A stretch of DNA of 64,000 nt from Aeribacillus composti (GTDB lineage Bacteria > Bacillota > Bacilli > Bacillales > Aeribacillaceae): assembly GCF_007827555.1 (NCBI RefSeq), contig NZ_VISS01000002.1:1-64000 (forward strand), read 5' to 3'. The notes beneath the pieces were generated by a model. The model searched no databases, was not told the DNA's origin, and was given only the letters and a program-made list of their open reading frames with translations. Of this stretch, positions 9,818 through 20,510 are shown piece by piece. How positions within the stretch are numbered: the stretch's first letter is position 1; each line of letters starts with the position of its first letter. A program made the position numbers and the translations under genes.

Positions 9818-11593
9818 ATGTTTGGACGTTCGTATTATTGTGGAGAAATTTCCGAAAAAGCAATCGGCGAAAAGGTCGTTTTAAAAGGATGGGTGCAAAG
9901 ACGCCGCGATTTAGGAGGACTTATTTTTATCGACTTGCGCGACCGGACAGGAGTTGTCCAAATTGTTTTTAATCCTGAAGTTTCAAAGGAAGCGTTAGAA
10001 ATAGCTGAGAAAATCCGCAGCGAGTATGTATTGGACATTGAAGGCGAAGTGGTGAAAAGATCGGAAGAGACGATTAATCCGAACATTCGAACAGGAAAAG
10101 TGGAAGTGGTTGTTCAATCGGTAACCATTTTAAACAGCGCCAAAACTCCTCCTTTTTCACTTGCGGATCAAAAAGCGGACATTTCGGAAGAGGTTCGTTT
10201 AAAATACCGTTATTTAGATTTGCGCCGTCCAGTCATGTTTGAAACGTTAAAAATGCGGCATCAAATTACGAGAGCGATTCGCAACTTTTTGGATGAAAAT
10301 GGATTTATTGATGTGGAAACCCCCATTTTAACAAAAAGCACACCGGAAGGAGCACGGGACTATCTTGTCCCTTCTCGCGTCCATGAGGGGGAATTTTATG
10401 CGCTCCCGCAATCGCCGCAAATATTCAAACAGCTTCTAATGGTTTCAGGATTTGATAAATATTATCAAATTGCAAGATGCTTCCGCGATGAGGATTTGCG
10501 TGCAGACAGACAGCCGGAATTTACCCAAATAGATATAGAAACTTCTTTTATGAGCCAAGAAGATATTATGAATCTAACCGAAAAGATGATGGCTCATGTG
10601 TTAAAAGAAGTGAAAGGAATCGAGCTTACTCTTCCATTCCAACGCATGCCATATGATGAGGCGATGGCGCGCTTTGGGTCGGACAAGCCGGACGTTCGAT
10701 TCGGCCTGGAGCTTGTTGATGTATCTGAAATTGTGAAAAACTCCGCTTTCAAAGTTTTCAGTCAAGCAGTTGCAGGTGGAGGGCAAGTAAAGCTAATCAA
10801 TGTAAAAGGAAAAAAAGACGAATTTTCACGCAAAGATCTAGATGCTCTCCAAGAGTATGTTCACAATTATGGAGCGAAAGGTTTGGCTTGGCTTAAAGTA
10901 GAAGAAAATGAAGTAAAAGGCCCAATTGCAAAATTTCTATCAGAAAATGAACAAAATAGTATTTTGCAAGCAGCTGAAGGACAGAATGGAGACTTGCTTC
11001 TGTTTGTTGCCGACAAGCCGAATGTTGTTGCGGATTCGTTGGGGGCTCTCAGACTAAAACTAGGAAAAGATTTAGGGCTGATCGAAGAAGATAAACTTGA
11101 ATTTTTATGGATTACGGATTGGCCGCTCGTTGAATATAATGAAGAAGACGGCCGCTATTATGCATTGCATCATCCGTTTACTATGCCGTTTCGTGAGGAC
11201 TTGGAGTACTTTGAGAAAGACCCTCTCAAAATGCGGGCTCAAGCATATGACTTAGTGTTAAATGGATATGAACTTGGCGGAGGGTCGATTCGGATTTTTG
11301 AAAAAGACGTTCAAGAAAAGATGTTCAAACTTCTTGGTTTTACAGAGGAACAAGCAAGAGAACAGTTCGGATTTTTGCTGGAAGCCTTCGAATACGGTAC
11401 GCCGCCGCATGGTGGAATTGCACTAGGATTGGATCGGATTGTAATGCTTTTGGCAGGAAGAACAAATTTACGGGATACGATTGCCTTTCCGAAAACAGCA
11501 AGTGCGAGCTGTTTGTTAACGGAGGCACCAAGCCAAGTAAGCAAAGAGCAATTGGATGAACTGCATCTTGAAGTGAAACATAGCTCAAGGTAA
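9818..11593 (+). CDS. aspS: Aspartyl-tRNA synthetase
   Basis: Class II enzyme that charges tRNA-Asp. It has an N-terminal OB fold for the anticodon ([11 protein letters not shown]), motif 2 ([20 protein letters not shown]), a bacterial GAD insertion domain (about residues 290-400) and motif 3 ([23 protein letters not shown]). At 591 residues it has the usual bacterial length. AAAGGAGAG precedes ATG 9818. It depends on the His T-box upstream unless an internal promoter exists. The 6S RNA gene follows. Confidence 0.97.
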   Translation: MFGRSYYCGEISEKAIGEKVVLKGWVQRRRDLGGLIFIDLRDRTGVVQIVFNPEVSKEALEIAEKIRSEYVLDIEGEVVKRSEETINPNIRTGKVEVVVQSVTILNSAKTPPFSLADQKADISEEVRLKYRYLDLRRPVMFETLKMRHQITRAIRNFLDENGFIDVETPILTKSTPEGARDYLVPSRVHEGEFYALPQSPQIFKQLLMVSGFDKYYQIARCFRDEDLRADRQPEFTQIDIETSFMSQEDIMNLTEKMMAHVLKEVKGIELTLPFQRMPYDEAMARFGSDKPDVRFGLELVDVSEIVKNSAFKVFSQAVAGGGQVKLINVKGKKDEFSRKDLDALQEYVHNYGAKGLAWLKVEENEVKGPIAKFLSENEQNSILQAAEGQNGDLLLFVADKPNVVADSLGALRLKLGKDLGLIEEDKLEFLWITDWPLVEYNEEDGRYYALHHPFTMPFREDLEYFEKDPLKMRAQAYDLVLNGYELGGGSIRIFEKDVQEKMFKLLGFTEEQAREQFGFLLEAFEYGTPPHGGIALGLDRIVMLLAGRTNLRDTIAFPKTASASCLLTEAPSQVSKEQLDELHLEVKHSSR

Positions 11594-11618
11594 TAATTTC
11601 CATTATTTGTTTTTTATC

Positions 11619-11647
11619 TTGAAATCTCATGCTAATTATGATATTCT
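11619..11647 (+). promoter_or_regulatory. Sigma-A promoter of the 6S RNA gene
   Basis: TTGAAA (11619-11624), 17 bases, TATTCT (11642-11647), placed just ahead of the first bases of the 6S RNA closing stem. Confidence 0.6.
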
Positions 11648-11660
11648 TTATTCAAAATTT

Positions 11661-11854
11661 AAGTCCTGATGTGTGCGTCGTACACCTAGTTTTGACCGAA
11701 CAACGATTTAAATGGGAGCCCGGAGTTTCTAAAGTGAGTAAATGCCTCAAATGCATATGGCACGAGGACTTACAAAGCTTTAGAACAGGGCACCCACCTG
11801 CTGAGAGCGGGTTCAAAACGAAGGAAACGGCGACGGCACAATTGGGACTTTTTT
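11661..11854 (+). ncRNA. bsrA: 6S RNA (BsrA / 6S-1 type)
   Basis: 6S RNA imitates an open promoter and holds the sigma-A RNA polymerase holoenzyme. The closing stem is AAGTCC (11661-11666) with GGACTT (11845-11850). Between them lie the long imperfect duplex and central bubble, with the characteristic GACCGAACAACG and GGGAGCCCGGAG on one side and GGCACCCACCTGCTGAGAGC on the other. The T run at 11850-11855 ends it. B. subtilis also has 6S-1 RNA between aspS and yrvM. A 75-codon frame across this RNA is not a gene. Ends are approximate. Confidence 0.92.
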
Positions 11855-11893
11855 AGTTTGTACACTGAATTTTGTCAAATTGGAGTGATTTTT

Positions 11894-12661
11894 TTGCTTC
11901 ATCAGTTTTCCCGGAATGAACTAGCGATTGGAAAAGAAGGTTTACATAAATTGAAAAACAGCTCCGTAGCCGTTTTAGGGGTTGGCGGAGTTGGATCTTT
12001 TGCCGTCGAAGCTCTTGCACGATCAGGCATCGGGCGATTGATTTTGATCGATAAAGATGATGTCGATATTACGAATATTAACCGGCAAATCCATGCGCTT
12101 TTGTCGACGGTTGGAAAACCGAAAGTGGATTTAATGAAAGCAAGAATTGCTGACATTAATCCGGATTGTGAAGTAATTGCATTAAAAATGTTTTACACGG
12201 AAGAGACGTATGAAGACTTTTTTAAGCTAAACCCTGACTATGTGATTGACGCCAGCGATACGATCAGCTATAAAATTCATTTAATGAAGGAATGCCTGAA
12301 ACGGAATATTCCTATTATTTCAAGCATGGGGGCAGCCAACAAAACGGATCCAACCCGTTTCCGAGTAGCAGATATTTCAAAAACACATACAGATCCGATT
12401 GCCAAAGTGATTCGAACGAAACTGCGAAAAGAAGGGATCCGAAAGGGAATTCAAGTCGTATTTTCTGATGAACGCCCTGTTGTTATTAGAGAAGATGTCA
12501 GAAAAGAAGTCGGCAATAACGAATCAACGATCCGCAAAGCAAAAATGCCCCCGTCATCAAATGCCTTTGTGCCATCCGTAGCCGGATTGATTATGGCTGG
12601 TCATGTGATTAATGAATTGCTGAAGGATATAAAAATTTATCGTGTCGGCGACGACGATTAA
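11894..12661 (+). CDS. tcdA: tRNA threonylcarbamoyladenosine dehydratase TcdA
   Basis: TcdA, an E1/ThiF-like enzyme, uses ATP to close t6A37 of tRNA into its cyclic form ct6A. The nucleotide-binding motif GVGGVGSFAVEALARSG is at about residues 28-44, followed by DKDDVDITNINRQ. The 255-residue protein starts at TTG 11894, eight bases after GGAG. The frame extends to 11858, but the product expected for the family starts with LHQFSRNELAIG. It is a single gene between 6S RNA and a strong terminator (B. subtilis yrvM). Confidence 0.93.
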   Translation: MLHQFSRNELAIGKEGLHKLKNSSVAVLGVGGVGSFAVEALARSGIGRLILIDKDDVDITNINRQIHALLSTVGKPKVDLMKARIADINPDCEVIALKMFYTEETYEDFFKLNPDYVIDASDTISYKIHLMKECLKRNIPIISSMGAANKTDPTRFRVADISKTHTDPIAKVIRTKLRKEGIRKGIQVVFSDERPVVIREDVRKEVGNNESTIRKAKMPPSSNAFVPSVAGLIMAGHVINELLKDIKIYRVGDDD

Positions 12662-12666
12662 AAAAT

Positions 12667-12712
12667 GGGGGTGTCAAATAAGCCGTTTTTCGGCTTATTG
12701 ACGCCCCCTTTT
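12667..12712. terminator. Strong terminator between tcdA and rarA
   Basis: An 18/17-base near-perfect stem, GGGGGTGTCAAATAAGCC (12667-12684) with its complement at 12692-12708, then TTTT. The genes are convergent and it may act for both. Confidence 0.85.
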
Positions 12713-12793
12713 ATTTACGTTTTCCATGGGGTTTTGACATTTTGGACAATCCTATTTATATTTTCAAGATGACGCGGACATGACCGAAGCTTC

Positions 12794-14071
12794 CTATTCG
12801 TCCTTTTCTTTTTTCTTTTTCTCGATATTTTCATATATTTGCGCTAAAGCCTGCTCGAATTTGCCCGTTCTTTTTGGCTTGTAATATTTTTTATGCTTGA
12901 TGGGGTCAGGCAAATATTGCTGGTTTACCCAGCCTGATTCATAATCGTGCGGATATAAATAGTTCACTCCTCTGCCAAGCTGCTTTGCTCCTTTATAATG
13001 AGCATCGCGCAAGTGGGAAGGGACCTCGCCTGTCACTCCTGAGCGAATGTCGGCTAAAGCTGCATCAATCGCTTTATAAGCAGAGTTTGATTTAGGGGAT
13101 AAACATAGTTCAATCACCGCATTGGCCAAAGGGATGCGTGCTTCGGGAAAACCGATGCGCTCAGCTGCTTCTATAGCCGAAAGAGTTCTAGGTCCCGCTT
13201 GCGGATTTGCAAGACCAATATCTTCATAGGCGATGACCGTTAAACGCCTTGCAATCGAAGAAAGATCCCCTGCCTCAATTAATCTGGCCAAATAGTGAAG
13301 CGCTGCGTTTACATCGGACCCGCGAATAGACTTTTGAAAAGCAGATAAAACATCGTAATGATGATCTCCGTCTTTATCGTGGGAAAAGCTCTTTTTTTGC
13401 ATGCACTCTTCAGCAATTTCAACCGTAATGCAAATGTTCCCATTCTCATCTTCCTTTGTTGATAAAACGGCGAGTTCCAATCCATTTAACGCCGCACGCA
13501 CATCTCCGCCGGAGCTTTCGGCAAAATGTCTTAGAGCTTCGTCGCTGATTTGAACAGGAAAGTCGCTCAGTCCTCTTGGGTCTGTAAGAGCTCTTTTCAG
13601 GGCAATCATAATGTCATCTGGAGAAAGAGGGTGCAATTCGAAAATTTGACAGCGGCTCCGAATCGCCGGGTTAATGGCATGATACGGATTGCTTGTCGTT
13701 GCACCGATTAAAATAATCATGCCGTTTTCTAAATATGGAAGCAAAAAATCTTGTTTCCCTTTATCAAGTCTGTGCACTTCATCTAAAATGAGAATGATTT
13801 GCCCTGACATTTTTGCTTCTTCTACAACAATTTCCATATCTTTTTTATTGTGGACAACCGCATTCAGCTTTCGAAAAGGCGTGTTAGTGCTGCCTGCTAT
13901 TGCAGTTGCAATAGATGTTTTTCCGATTCCAGGAGGTCCGTATAAAATCATCGAGCTTAAATATTTAGCTCGCACCATTCGTTCAATAATCTTTCCTTTT
14001 CCAACTAAATGTTCTTGTCCAATAATATCTTCTATTTTGGTTGGACGCATTCTATACGCTAAAGGTTCCAT
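12794..14071 (-). CDS. rarA: Replication-associated recombination protein RarA (MgsA)
   Basis: RarA is a clamp-loader-like AAA+ ATPase that acts at stalled replication forks. It has Walker A YGPPGIGKTS (about residues 45-54), Walker B LILDEVHR, sensor 1 GATTSNP and a C-terminal tetramerisation domain with LPDPIKHKKYYKP. At 425 residues it is full length. GGGAGCG lies six bases before ATG 14071. It faces away from cymR and is convergent with tcdA (B. subtilis yrvN). Confidence 0.95.
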   Translation of the reverse strand: MEPLAYRMRPTKIEDIIGQEHLVGKGKIIERMVRAKYLSSMILYGPPGIGKTSIATAIAGSTNTPFRKLNAVVHNKKDMEIVVEEAKMSGQIILILDEVHRLDKGKQDFLLPYLENGMIILIGATTSNPYHAINPAIRSRCQIFELHPLSPDDIMIALKRALTDPRGLSDFPVQISDEALRHFAESSGGDVRAALNGLELAVLSTKEDENGNICITVEIAEECMQKKSFSHDKDGDHHYDVLSAFQKSIRGSDVNAALHYLARLIEAGDLSSIARRLTVIAYEDIGLANPQAGPRTLSAIEAAERIGFPEARIPLANAVIELCLSPKSNSAYKAIDAALADIRSGVTGEVPSHLRDAHYKGAKQLGRGVNYLYPHDYESGWVNQQYLPDPIKHKKYYKPKRTGKFEQALAQIYENIEKKKKEKDE

Positions 14072-14127
14072 TTTATCGCTCCCAAATAAAAATCATATCA
14101 TCTCATTTACCCACTAATAAAATAATA

Positions 14128-14136
14128 TGCTATAAT
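14128..14136 (+). promoter_or_regulatory. Extended -10 promoter of cymR
   Basis: TGC followed by TATAAT (14131-14136) is an extended -10. No good -35 box is seen; TTTACC at 14106-14111 would need a 19-base spacer. The predicted leader is about 65 bases and contains a short hairpin, AAGAT-ATCTT (14158-14174). Confidence 0.6.
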
Positions 14137-14206
14137 GTCTAAAGTTTAAAGTAGAACCAAGATGGTGAAAATCTTGAAAAAAACTAAAAAATAGGAGTGT
14201 AGAAAC

Positions 14207-14626
14207 GTGAGAATTTCAACGAAAGGACGCTATGGTTTAACGATTATGATTGAATTGGCGCGAAAGTACGGAGAAGGACCGACATCTTTGAAAAGTATTG
14301 CACAATCTCATGATTTATCAGAGCATTATTTGGAACAATTAATTGCTCCTCTCCGCAATGCCGGACTTGTCAAAAGCATTCGCGGAGCTTATGGCGGATA
14401 TATTTTAGCGAACGATCCGTCCAAAATAACGGCTGGTGACGTTATCCGTGTGTTGGAAGGACCGATCACCCCTGTTGAAGGAATTGAAGATGAACCGCCT
14501 GCTCAAAGGCATCTATGGTTAAAAATCCGCGATGCGGTGAAGGACGTTCTTGACAACACGACACTTGATGATTTAGCAAGCCATACAGGAGATAATGAGC
14601 AGGACGCTTACATGTTTTACATTTAA
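14207..14626 (+). CDS. cymR: Rrf2-family cysteine metabolism repressor CymR
   Basis: A 139-residue winged-helix regulator starting MRISTKGRYGLTIM, with the Rrf2 recognition motif RGAYGGY (about residues 59-65). The three clustered cysteines of the iron-sulfur-binding relative IscR are absent; the protein has no cysteine, as expected of CymR. In B. subtilis CymR with CysK represses cysteine-synthesis genes including mccAB. Start GTG 14207 follows ATAGGAGTG. The cysteine desulfurase and mnmA genes follow directly, a cysteine-use cluster. Confidence 0.9.
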   Translation: MRISTKGRYGLTIMIELARKYGEGPTSLKSIAQSHDLSEHYLEQLIAPLRNAGLVKSIRGAYGGYILANDPSKITAGDVIRVLEGPITPVEGIEDEPPAQRHLWLKIRDAVKDVLDNTTLDDLASHTGDNEQDAYMFYI

Positions 14627-14644
14627 AGTCGGGAGGAATTAACT

Positions 14645-15790
14645 TTGGAACGGATATATTTGGATCATGCGGCAACATCGCCAGTCCATCCCGCAGTTTT
14701 GGATAAAATGACAACCTTTATGAAGGATTATTTCGGCAATCCGTCTAGCATCCATTCTTTTGGCAGAGAAAGCAGACGAGAAGTGGATGAGGCTCGAGAG
14801 CTCCTTGCCAAAAGTATTCATGCCGATCCAAAAGAAATCATATTTACAAGCGGAGGAACAGAAGCAGATAATTTAGCGGTGATTGGAACAGCGCTTGCTA
14901 ATAAAGAAAAAGGAAACCATATTATCACAACAGAAATTGAGCATCCGGCTGTCCTCCAATCTTGCCGCTATCTAGAAAAAAACGGATTTCACGTTACGTA
15001 TTTGCCTGTCAATCAATCGGGAGTTATTTCTGTCGATGATCTTAAAAAAGCTTTAAAAGATGAAACGATTCTTGTCACAGTCATGTATGGAAATAATGAA
15101 GTAGGTGCCTTACAGCCTATTTCAGAAATAGGAAGCTTATTACAAAACCATCAAGCGTATTTTCATACCGATGCAGTTCAAGCATACGGACTCGTTCCAA
15201 TTGATGTTCGCGAGCTGAATGTCGATCTGCTGTCGGTTTCCGGTCATAAAATAAATGGGCCGAAAGGGATCGGTTTTTTATATGCAAAAGCTGGGGTGAA
15301 ATTCACTCCGCGCATGCATGGCGGTGAGCAGGAATTGAAGAGAAGAGCCGGAACGGAAAATGTTCCAGCGATTATCGGGTTTGCAGAAAGCGCAAAAATT
15401 GCAGAACAAACAAGAAAGGAAAAAACAGAGCAATATGTGCATTTTAAACAAATCATGATCGATGTGTTTGAACAAGAGGGCATTTCCTTCGCTGTGAACG
15501 GCTCGATTGACAACAGCCTGCCTCATATATTAAACGTTTTCTTTCCGGGAACAAATGTTGAATCGCTTCTTGTCAACCTCGATTTGGCGGGAATTGCGGC
15601 ATCAAGCGGCTCAGCTTGTACAGCAGGATCAGTTGAACCGTCGCATGTGCTCGTTTCAATGTTTGGCAAAAATTCAAAAGAAATAACTTCATCGGTTCGA
15701 TTCAGCTTCGGCTTAGGAAATACGGAGGCACAAATTGAATCGGCTGCCAAAAAAACAGCCGAGATTGTTAAAAGGTTAACGTCAAAATAG
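14645..15790 (+). CDS. iscS: Cysteine desulfurase partner of MnmA
   Basis: A class V PLP aminotransferase-fold enzyme that takes sulfur from cysteine and passes it on as a persulfide. The PLP lysine is in SVSGHKINGPKG (about residue 202) and the catalytic cysteine in SSGSACTAGS (about residue 324). The start is TTG 14645, eight bases after GGGAGG, giving ERIYLDHAATSP as in the family. The next gene is mnmA, and in B. subtilis the equivalent YrvO supplies MnmA directly, bypassing the relay proteins used in E. coli. 381 residues, full length. Confidence 0.93.
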   Translation: MERIYLDHAATSPVHPAVLDKMTTFMKDYFGNPSSIHSFGRESRREVDEARELLAKSIHADPKEIIFTSGGTEADNLAVIGTALANKEKGNHIITTEIEHPAVLQSCRYLEKNGFHVTYLPVNQSGVISVDDLKKALKDETILVTVMYGNNEVGALQPISEIGSLLQNHQAYFHTDAVQAYGLVPIDVRELNVDLLSVSGHKINGPKGIGFLYAKAGVKFTPRMHGGEQELKRRAGTENVPAIIGFAESAKIAEQTRKEKTEQYVHFKQIMIDVFEQEGISFAVNGSIDNSLPHILNVFFPGTNVESLLVNLDLAGIAASSGSACTAGSVEPSHVLVSMFGKNSKEITSSVRFSFGLGNTEAQIESAAKKTAEIVKRLTSK

Positions 15791-16921
<1,131 letters not shown>

Positions 16922-17002
16922 AGAGATAAGCTGTACCGATCGGAATGAGATTTGTTAACTTGGCGCAGCCTCTTTGCCTTTGGATGTGAAAGGATGAAAT
17001 GG

Positions 17003-17656
17003 ATGCATAAAAATCAACTGGCTTTAGAAGCAATAAAAGAAGGGAAATGGGAAGAAGCAGCGAAATATTTTGCAGAAGCATTGGAAGAAAATCCAAACGA
17101 TCCTGTGTTATACGTAAATTTTGGGAATTTGCTTGCCTCTTCAGGTGATGCAGAAAGAGCATTGAAATTTTATGAAAAGGCGATTGAGATTGATAAAGGG
17201 ACGGCTACTGCGTATTACGGCATTGGAACCGTTCATTATAATGCGGGAGATTATCATAAAGCGAAAACATTTTTTGATCAGGCGGAAAAGTATGGGCTTG
17301 CTCATAAAGATGTCTATTTTATGCTTGGAATGTCTCTTTACCAGCTTGAACAGCCCCGTCTTGCACTTCCGTATTTTTTGCGGGCGGTTGAGCTGGATGA
17401 ACAAGACGCCAGCGCTCACTTTCAATATGGTTTATGTTTAGCACAAGCAGGCCACATTCAAGAAGCAAAAAAAGAGTTTGAAAAAACGATCGACCTCGAT
17501 CAACATCACGCAGATGCTTATTATAATTTAGGTGTTGCGTACGCATTTGAAGAAAATAGGGAAGAAGCTTTAAAAATGTTTGATATGGCGCTTTCCATTC
17601 AACCGGATCATTTGCTTGCGGGCAACGGGAAAAGGCTGTTAGAAGAAATGATTTAA
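17003..17656 (+). CDS. yrrB: TPR-repeat protein (YrrB-like)
   Basis: A soluble 217-residue protein made almost wholly of tetratricopeptide repeats, about five to six units with the usual W/Y-G-A-F-A-P pattern (e.g. AAKYFAEALEENPNDP, ALKFYEKAIEIDKG, EALKMFDMALSIQPDH). Such proteins are interaction scaffolds; the partner is unknown, though its place between mnmA and recD2 matches B. subtilis yrrB. The start is uncertain: GAAAGG (16988-16993) fits ATG 17003 at nine bases better than ATG 16994, which it touches. Confidence 0.85.
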   Translation: MHKNQLALEAIKEGKWEEAAKYFAEALEENPNDPVLYVNFGNLLASSGDAERALKFYEKAIEIDKGTATAYYGIGTVHYNAGDYHKAKTFFDQAEKYGLAHKDVYFMLGMSLYQLEQPRLALPYFLRAVELDEQDASAHFQYGLCLAQAGHIQEAKKEFEKTIDLDQHHADAYYNLGVAYAFEENREEALKMFDMALSIQPDHLLAGNGKRLLEEMI

Positions 17657-17677
17657 ACGAAATTAGGAGGAAAGAGG

Positions 17678-20053
17678 ATGGGCGGTCAACAGGAGAGTTT
17701 GTTTCATGAGGAAAGTACTCCTTTTGTTCGCGGAGTCATTAAACATATTGTGTTCCAGAATGAGCAAAATTTTTATACTGTTATTAAAGTGAAAATTGAA
17801 GAGACGAATGAACAGTTTGAGCAAGATCAAGTGACCGTGACGGGTTTTTTTCCTCTTCTCCAATTACATGACAGCTATACGTTTTTTGGCGCGAAAAAAT
17901 ACCATCCAAAATTCGGCGTACAATTTCAAGCTGAGCGTTTTCAAAAGGAGCTTCCAACTACGAAAGAAGGAGTTATTCAATATTTATCAAGCGGGCTTTT
18001 TAAAGGAATCGGCAAAAAAACAGCGGAAGCGATCGTGAATGAACTGGGGGAACATGCGATTTCGATTATTTTGGAGGATCCCGATTCATTAAAAAGAGTG
18101 AAGAAGCTTTCAAAGGAAAAAGCCAAAATACTGGCTGAAACACTGAAGGAACATCAAGGTTTAGAAGGGGTTTTAATCGGATTAAATCAGCTTGGCATTG
18201 GGCCTGCACTTGGGATGAAAATTTATCAGCTGTATCGGGAGGATACGCTTAAAATCATTCAAAAAAACCCATATCAATTGGTGGAAGATATTGAAGGGAT
18301 CGGCTTTATTCGAGCGGATGAAATTGGAAGAGAGCTTGGGATCTCCGGCAATCATCCCGACCGGCTGAAGGCGGCTTGTTTGTTCACTATTGAACAAGAT
18401 GCTGTAAAAGAAGGACATGTATATGTTACAAAAGTTCAGCTGATGGAAAAAGCGAAAAAATTGCTCACCCAAAATGGAGAAGACATATCTGATCAGGATA
18501 TTGAAAGAATCATTCTTGAATTGGAAGAAGATCGAAAAATTATCGTCGAGGAAGATCGAATTTATTTACCCTCTCTTTACTATGCTGAAGTGGGACTTGC
18601 CAATAATATTGAAGAAATTTTAACCCAAAACCAATTTCAAGATATGTTTCCTGAATCAGAATTTTTGCTGGAGTTAGGAAAACTGGAAGAAAAAATGAAT
18701 GTTCAGTATGCCCCCTCTCAAAAAGAAGCCATTCAGCGGGCTATTCATTCGCCGATTCTTTTGCTGACCGGCGGGCCTGGAACGGGAAAAACAACCGTTA
18801 TCAAAGGCATCGTTGAAATTTATGCGAACCTCCACGGCCTTTCATTGAACCCAAAAGAATATCAAAAGAAGGAAGAGCCGTTTCCCATTGTACTGGTGGC
18901 ACCTACCGGACGAGCTGCAAAAAGAATGGCAGAAGCAACCGGTCTTCCTGCCGTCACAATCCACCGCCTTTTAGGATGGAATGGTTCAGAAGGATTTGAA
19001 CACAATGAGGATCATCCGATTTCTGGAAAGCTTCTGATTGTTGATGAAGTATCAATGGTTGATATTTGGCTCATGCATCAATTGTTTAAATCGCTTCCTT
19101 CGGACATACAAATTGTTCTTGTCGGAGACGAACACCAGCTTCCATCCGTTGGACCCGGCCAAGTGCTTCGCGATTTGATTCAATCCGGACGAATCCCAGT
19201 TGTTACACTGACAGATATTTATAGACAGGCAGAAGGATCTACAATTATTGATTTGGCCCATTCAATCCGCCAAGGAACTCTTCCAGCGAACCTTTTGCAA
19301 ACGACACAAGACAGATCGTTTATTCCTTGTACAACATCACAAATAAAAGAAGTTATAACGAGAGTAATTGAGAACGCTTTGAAAAAAGGATATTCTGCGA
19401 AGGATATACAGGTGTTGGCACCGATGTACAGAGGGATTGCCGGCATTGATCAGTTGAATGAAATGCTTCAGGAAATGTTAAACCCCCCTTCAAAAGAAAA
19501 AAGAGAGATCAAGCATGGCAACGTTATTTACCGAATCGGGGACAAAGTGCTGCAGCTCGTCAATCAGCCTGATCAAAACGTGTTTAATGGCGATATTGGG
19601 GAGATTGTTTCTATTTTTTACGCAAAAGAAAATGTCGAAAAAGAAGATATGGTGGTCATTTCTTACGACGGTATCGAAGTAACCTATACGAAGCAAGATT
19701 TTAATCAGTTTACTCATGCTTACTGCTGCTCCATCCATAAAGCGCAGGGAAGCGAATTTCCGATTGTCATTTTGCCGGTAGTAAAAGGCTACTTTCGGAT
19801 GTTGAGAAGAAATTTGATTTATACAGCTGTTACAAGGAGCAAGCAATTTTTAATTATGTGCGGAGAATGGGAAGCGTTAAAAATGGGAGTATACAACAAT
19901 CAGGAGTCAATGAGGCAGACAACCTTAAAAGAGAGGCTGAAAACGTCTGAACTTGCCGAGCTGAAAGAGGAGCTTCCTTTTCCACTAGAAGATGCCAACA
20001 TTGGGATGGAGAACATCACTCCATATGATTTTATGGAAGAGGGCGAAGGATAA
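17678..20053 (+). CDS. recD2: RecD2-type DNA helicase
   Basis: A 5'-3' superfamily 1B helicase found without RecBC in many Firmicutes and linked to DNA repair and fork progression. The 791-residue protein has the RecD2-specific N-terminal region with helix-hairpin-helix units (GIGKKTAEAIVNELG, about residues 109-123). Walker A LTGGPGTGKTT is at about residue 364, motif II VDEVSMVD near 456, and motif VI VTRSKQFL near the end. ATG 17678 follows AGGAGG. Downstream 20054-20252 holds no gene that I can support. Confidence 0.95.
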   Translation: MGGQQESLFHEESTPFVRGVIKHIVFQNEQNFYTVIKVKIEETNEQFEQDQVTVTGFFPLLQLHDSYTFFGAKKYHPKFGVQFQAERFQKELPTTKEGVIQYLSSGLFKGIGKKTAEAIVNELGEHAISIILEDPDSLKRVKKLSKEKAKILAETLKEHQGLEGVLIGLNQLGIGPALGMKIYQLYREDTLKIIQKNPYQLVEDIEGIGFIRADEIGRELGISGNHPDRLKAACLFTIEQDAVKEGHVYVTKVQLMEKAKKLLTQNGEDISDQDIERIILELEEDRKIIVEEDRIYLPSLYYAEVGLANNIEEILTQNQFQDMFPESEFLLELGKLEEKMNVQYAPSQKEAIQRAIHSPILLLTGGPGTGKTTVIKGIVEIYANLHGLSLNPKEYQKKEEPFPIVLVAPTGRAAKRMAEATGLPAVTIHRLLGWNGSEGFEHNEDHPISGKLLIVDEVSMVDIWLMHQLFKSLPSDIQIVLVGDEHQLPSVGPGQVLRDLIQSGRIPVVTLTDIYRQAEGSTIIDLAHSIRQGTLPANLLQTTQDRSFIPCTTSQIKEVITRVIENALKKGYSAKDIQVLAPMYRGIAGIDQLNEMLQEMLNPPSKEKREIKHGNVIYRIGDKVLQLVNQPDQNVFNGDIGEIVSIFYAKENVEKEDMVVISYDGIEVTYTKQDFNQFTHAYCCSIHKAQGSEFPIVILPVVKGYFRMLRRNLIYTAVTRSKQFLIMCGEWEALKMGVYNNQESMRQTTLKERLKTSELAELKEELPFPLEDANIGMENITPYDFMEEGEG

Positions 20054-20252
20054 TAAATTTGTTCCTTTCCATAAGATCGATAACGATTGACAGATGATGC
20101 TACAAACAGGGGACAAATTGTTTAAGCATAAAAAAGCATGCTTTATAGAGACGTATAATTTTTTTGAAAATGGTAACAAATAGTAGTGTGCATAGCGAGA
20201 ACATACCGGATTAATAAATAATTAAATAAATGAATAAAGAAGGTGTCCCTGT

Positions 20253-20438
20253 TTGTTTACATGTCCGAATTGTAAAAGCAAAGATATTGGAAAAATCGGA
20301 GTCAATCAGTATTATTGTTGGCATTGTTTTATTGAGCTTACCGTTACAAAAGGCATTATTCACACACATCAAGTAGAAGAAGACGGAACACTAAGTTCTT
20401 TAGATGACTTGTTTCCTGAAGAAGATCGTGCGATTTGA
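20253..20438 (+). CDS. Small zinc-ribbon protein of unknown function
   Basis: A 61-residue protein with two cysteine pairs, CPNC (residues 4-7) and CWHC (22-25), a treble-clef or zinc-ribbon pattern, followed by an acidic tail (LDDLFPEEDRAI). TTG 20253 lies seven bases after AAGGTG. No known function is recognised; it might bind nucleic acid or be a small adaptor. A GC hairpin starts at its stop codon and the permease gene follows 72 bases later. Confidence 0.7.
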   Translation: MFTCPNCKSKDIGKIGVNQYYCWHCFIELTVTKGIIHTHQVEEDGTLSSLDDLFPEEDRAI

Positions 20439-20458
20439 GGCGCCTAAAATGGGCGCCT
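20438..20458 (+). terminator. Hairpin at the end of the zinc-ribbon gene
   Basis: AGGCGCC (20438-20444) pairs with GGCGCCT (20452-20458) around a seven-base loop. The T tract after it is weak, so it may only partly terminate. Confidence 0.5.
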
Positions 20459-20510
20459 TCATGCATATTTTCGTGAGCATTCCTCAAAATAATAAGAGGA
20501 GGGATGCGGG

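Noticed and set aside
11629-11856. 75-codon plus-strand frame between aspS and tcdA
   Set aside because: It runs across the 6S RNA gene, which explains the conserved sequence; no ribosome site.
13689-14117. 142-codon plus-strand frame
   Set aside because: Antisense shadow of the rarA ATPase domain.
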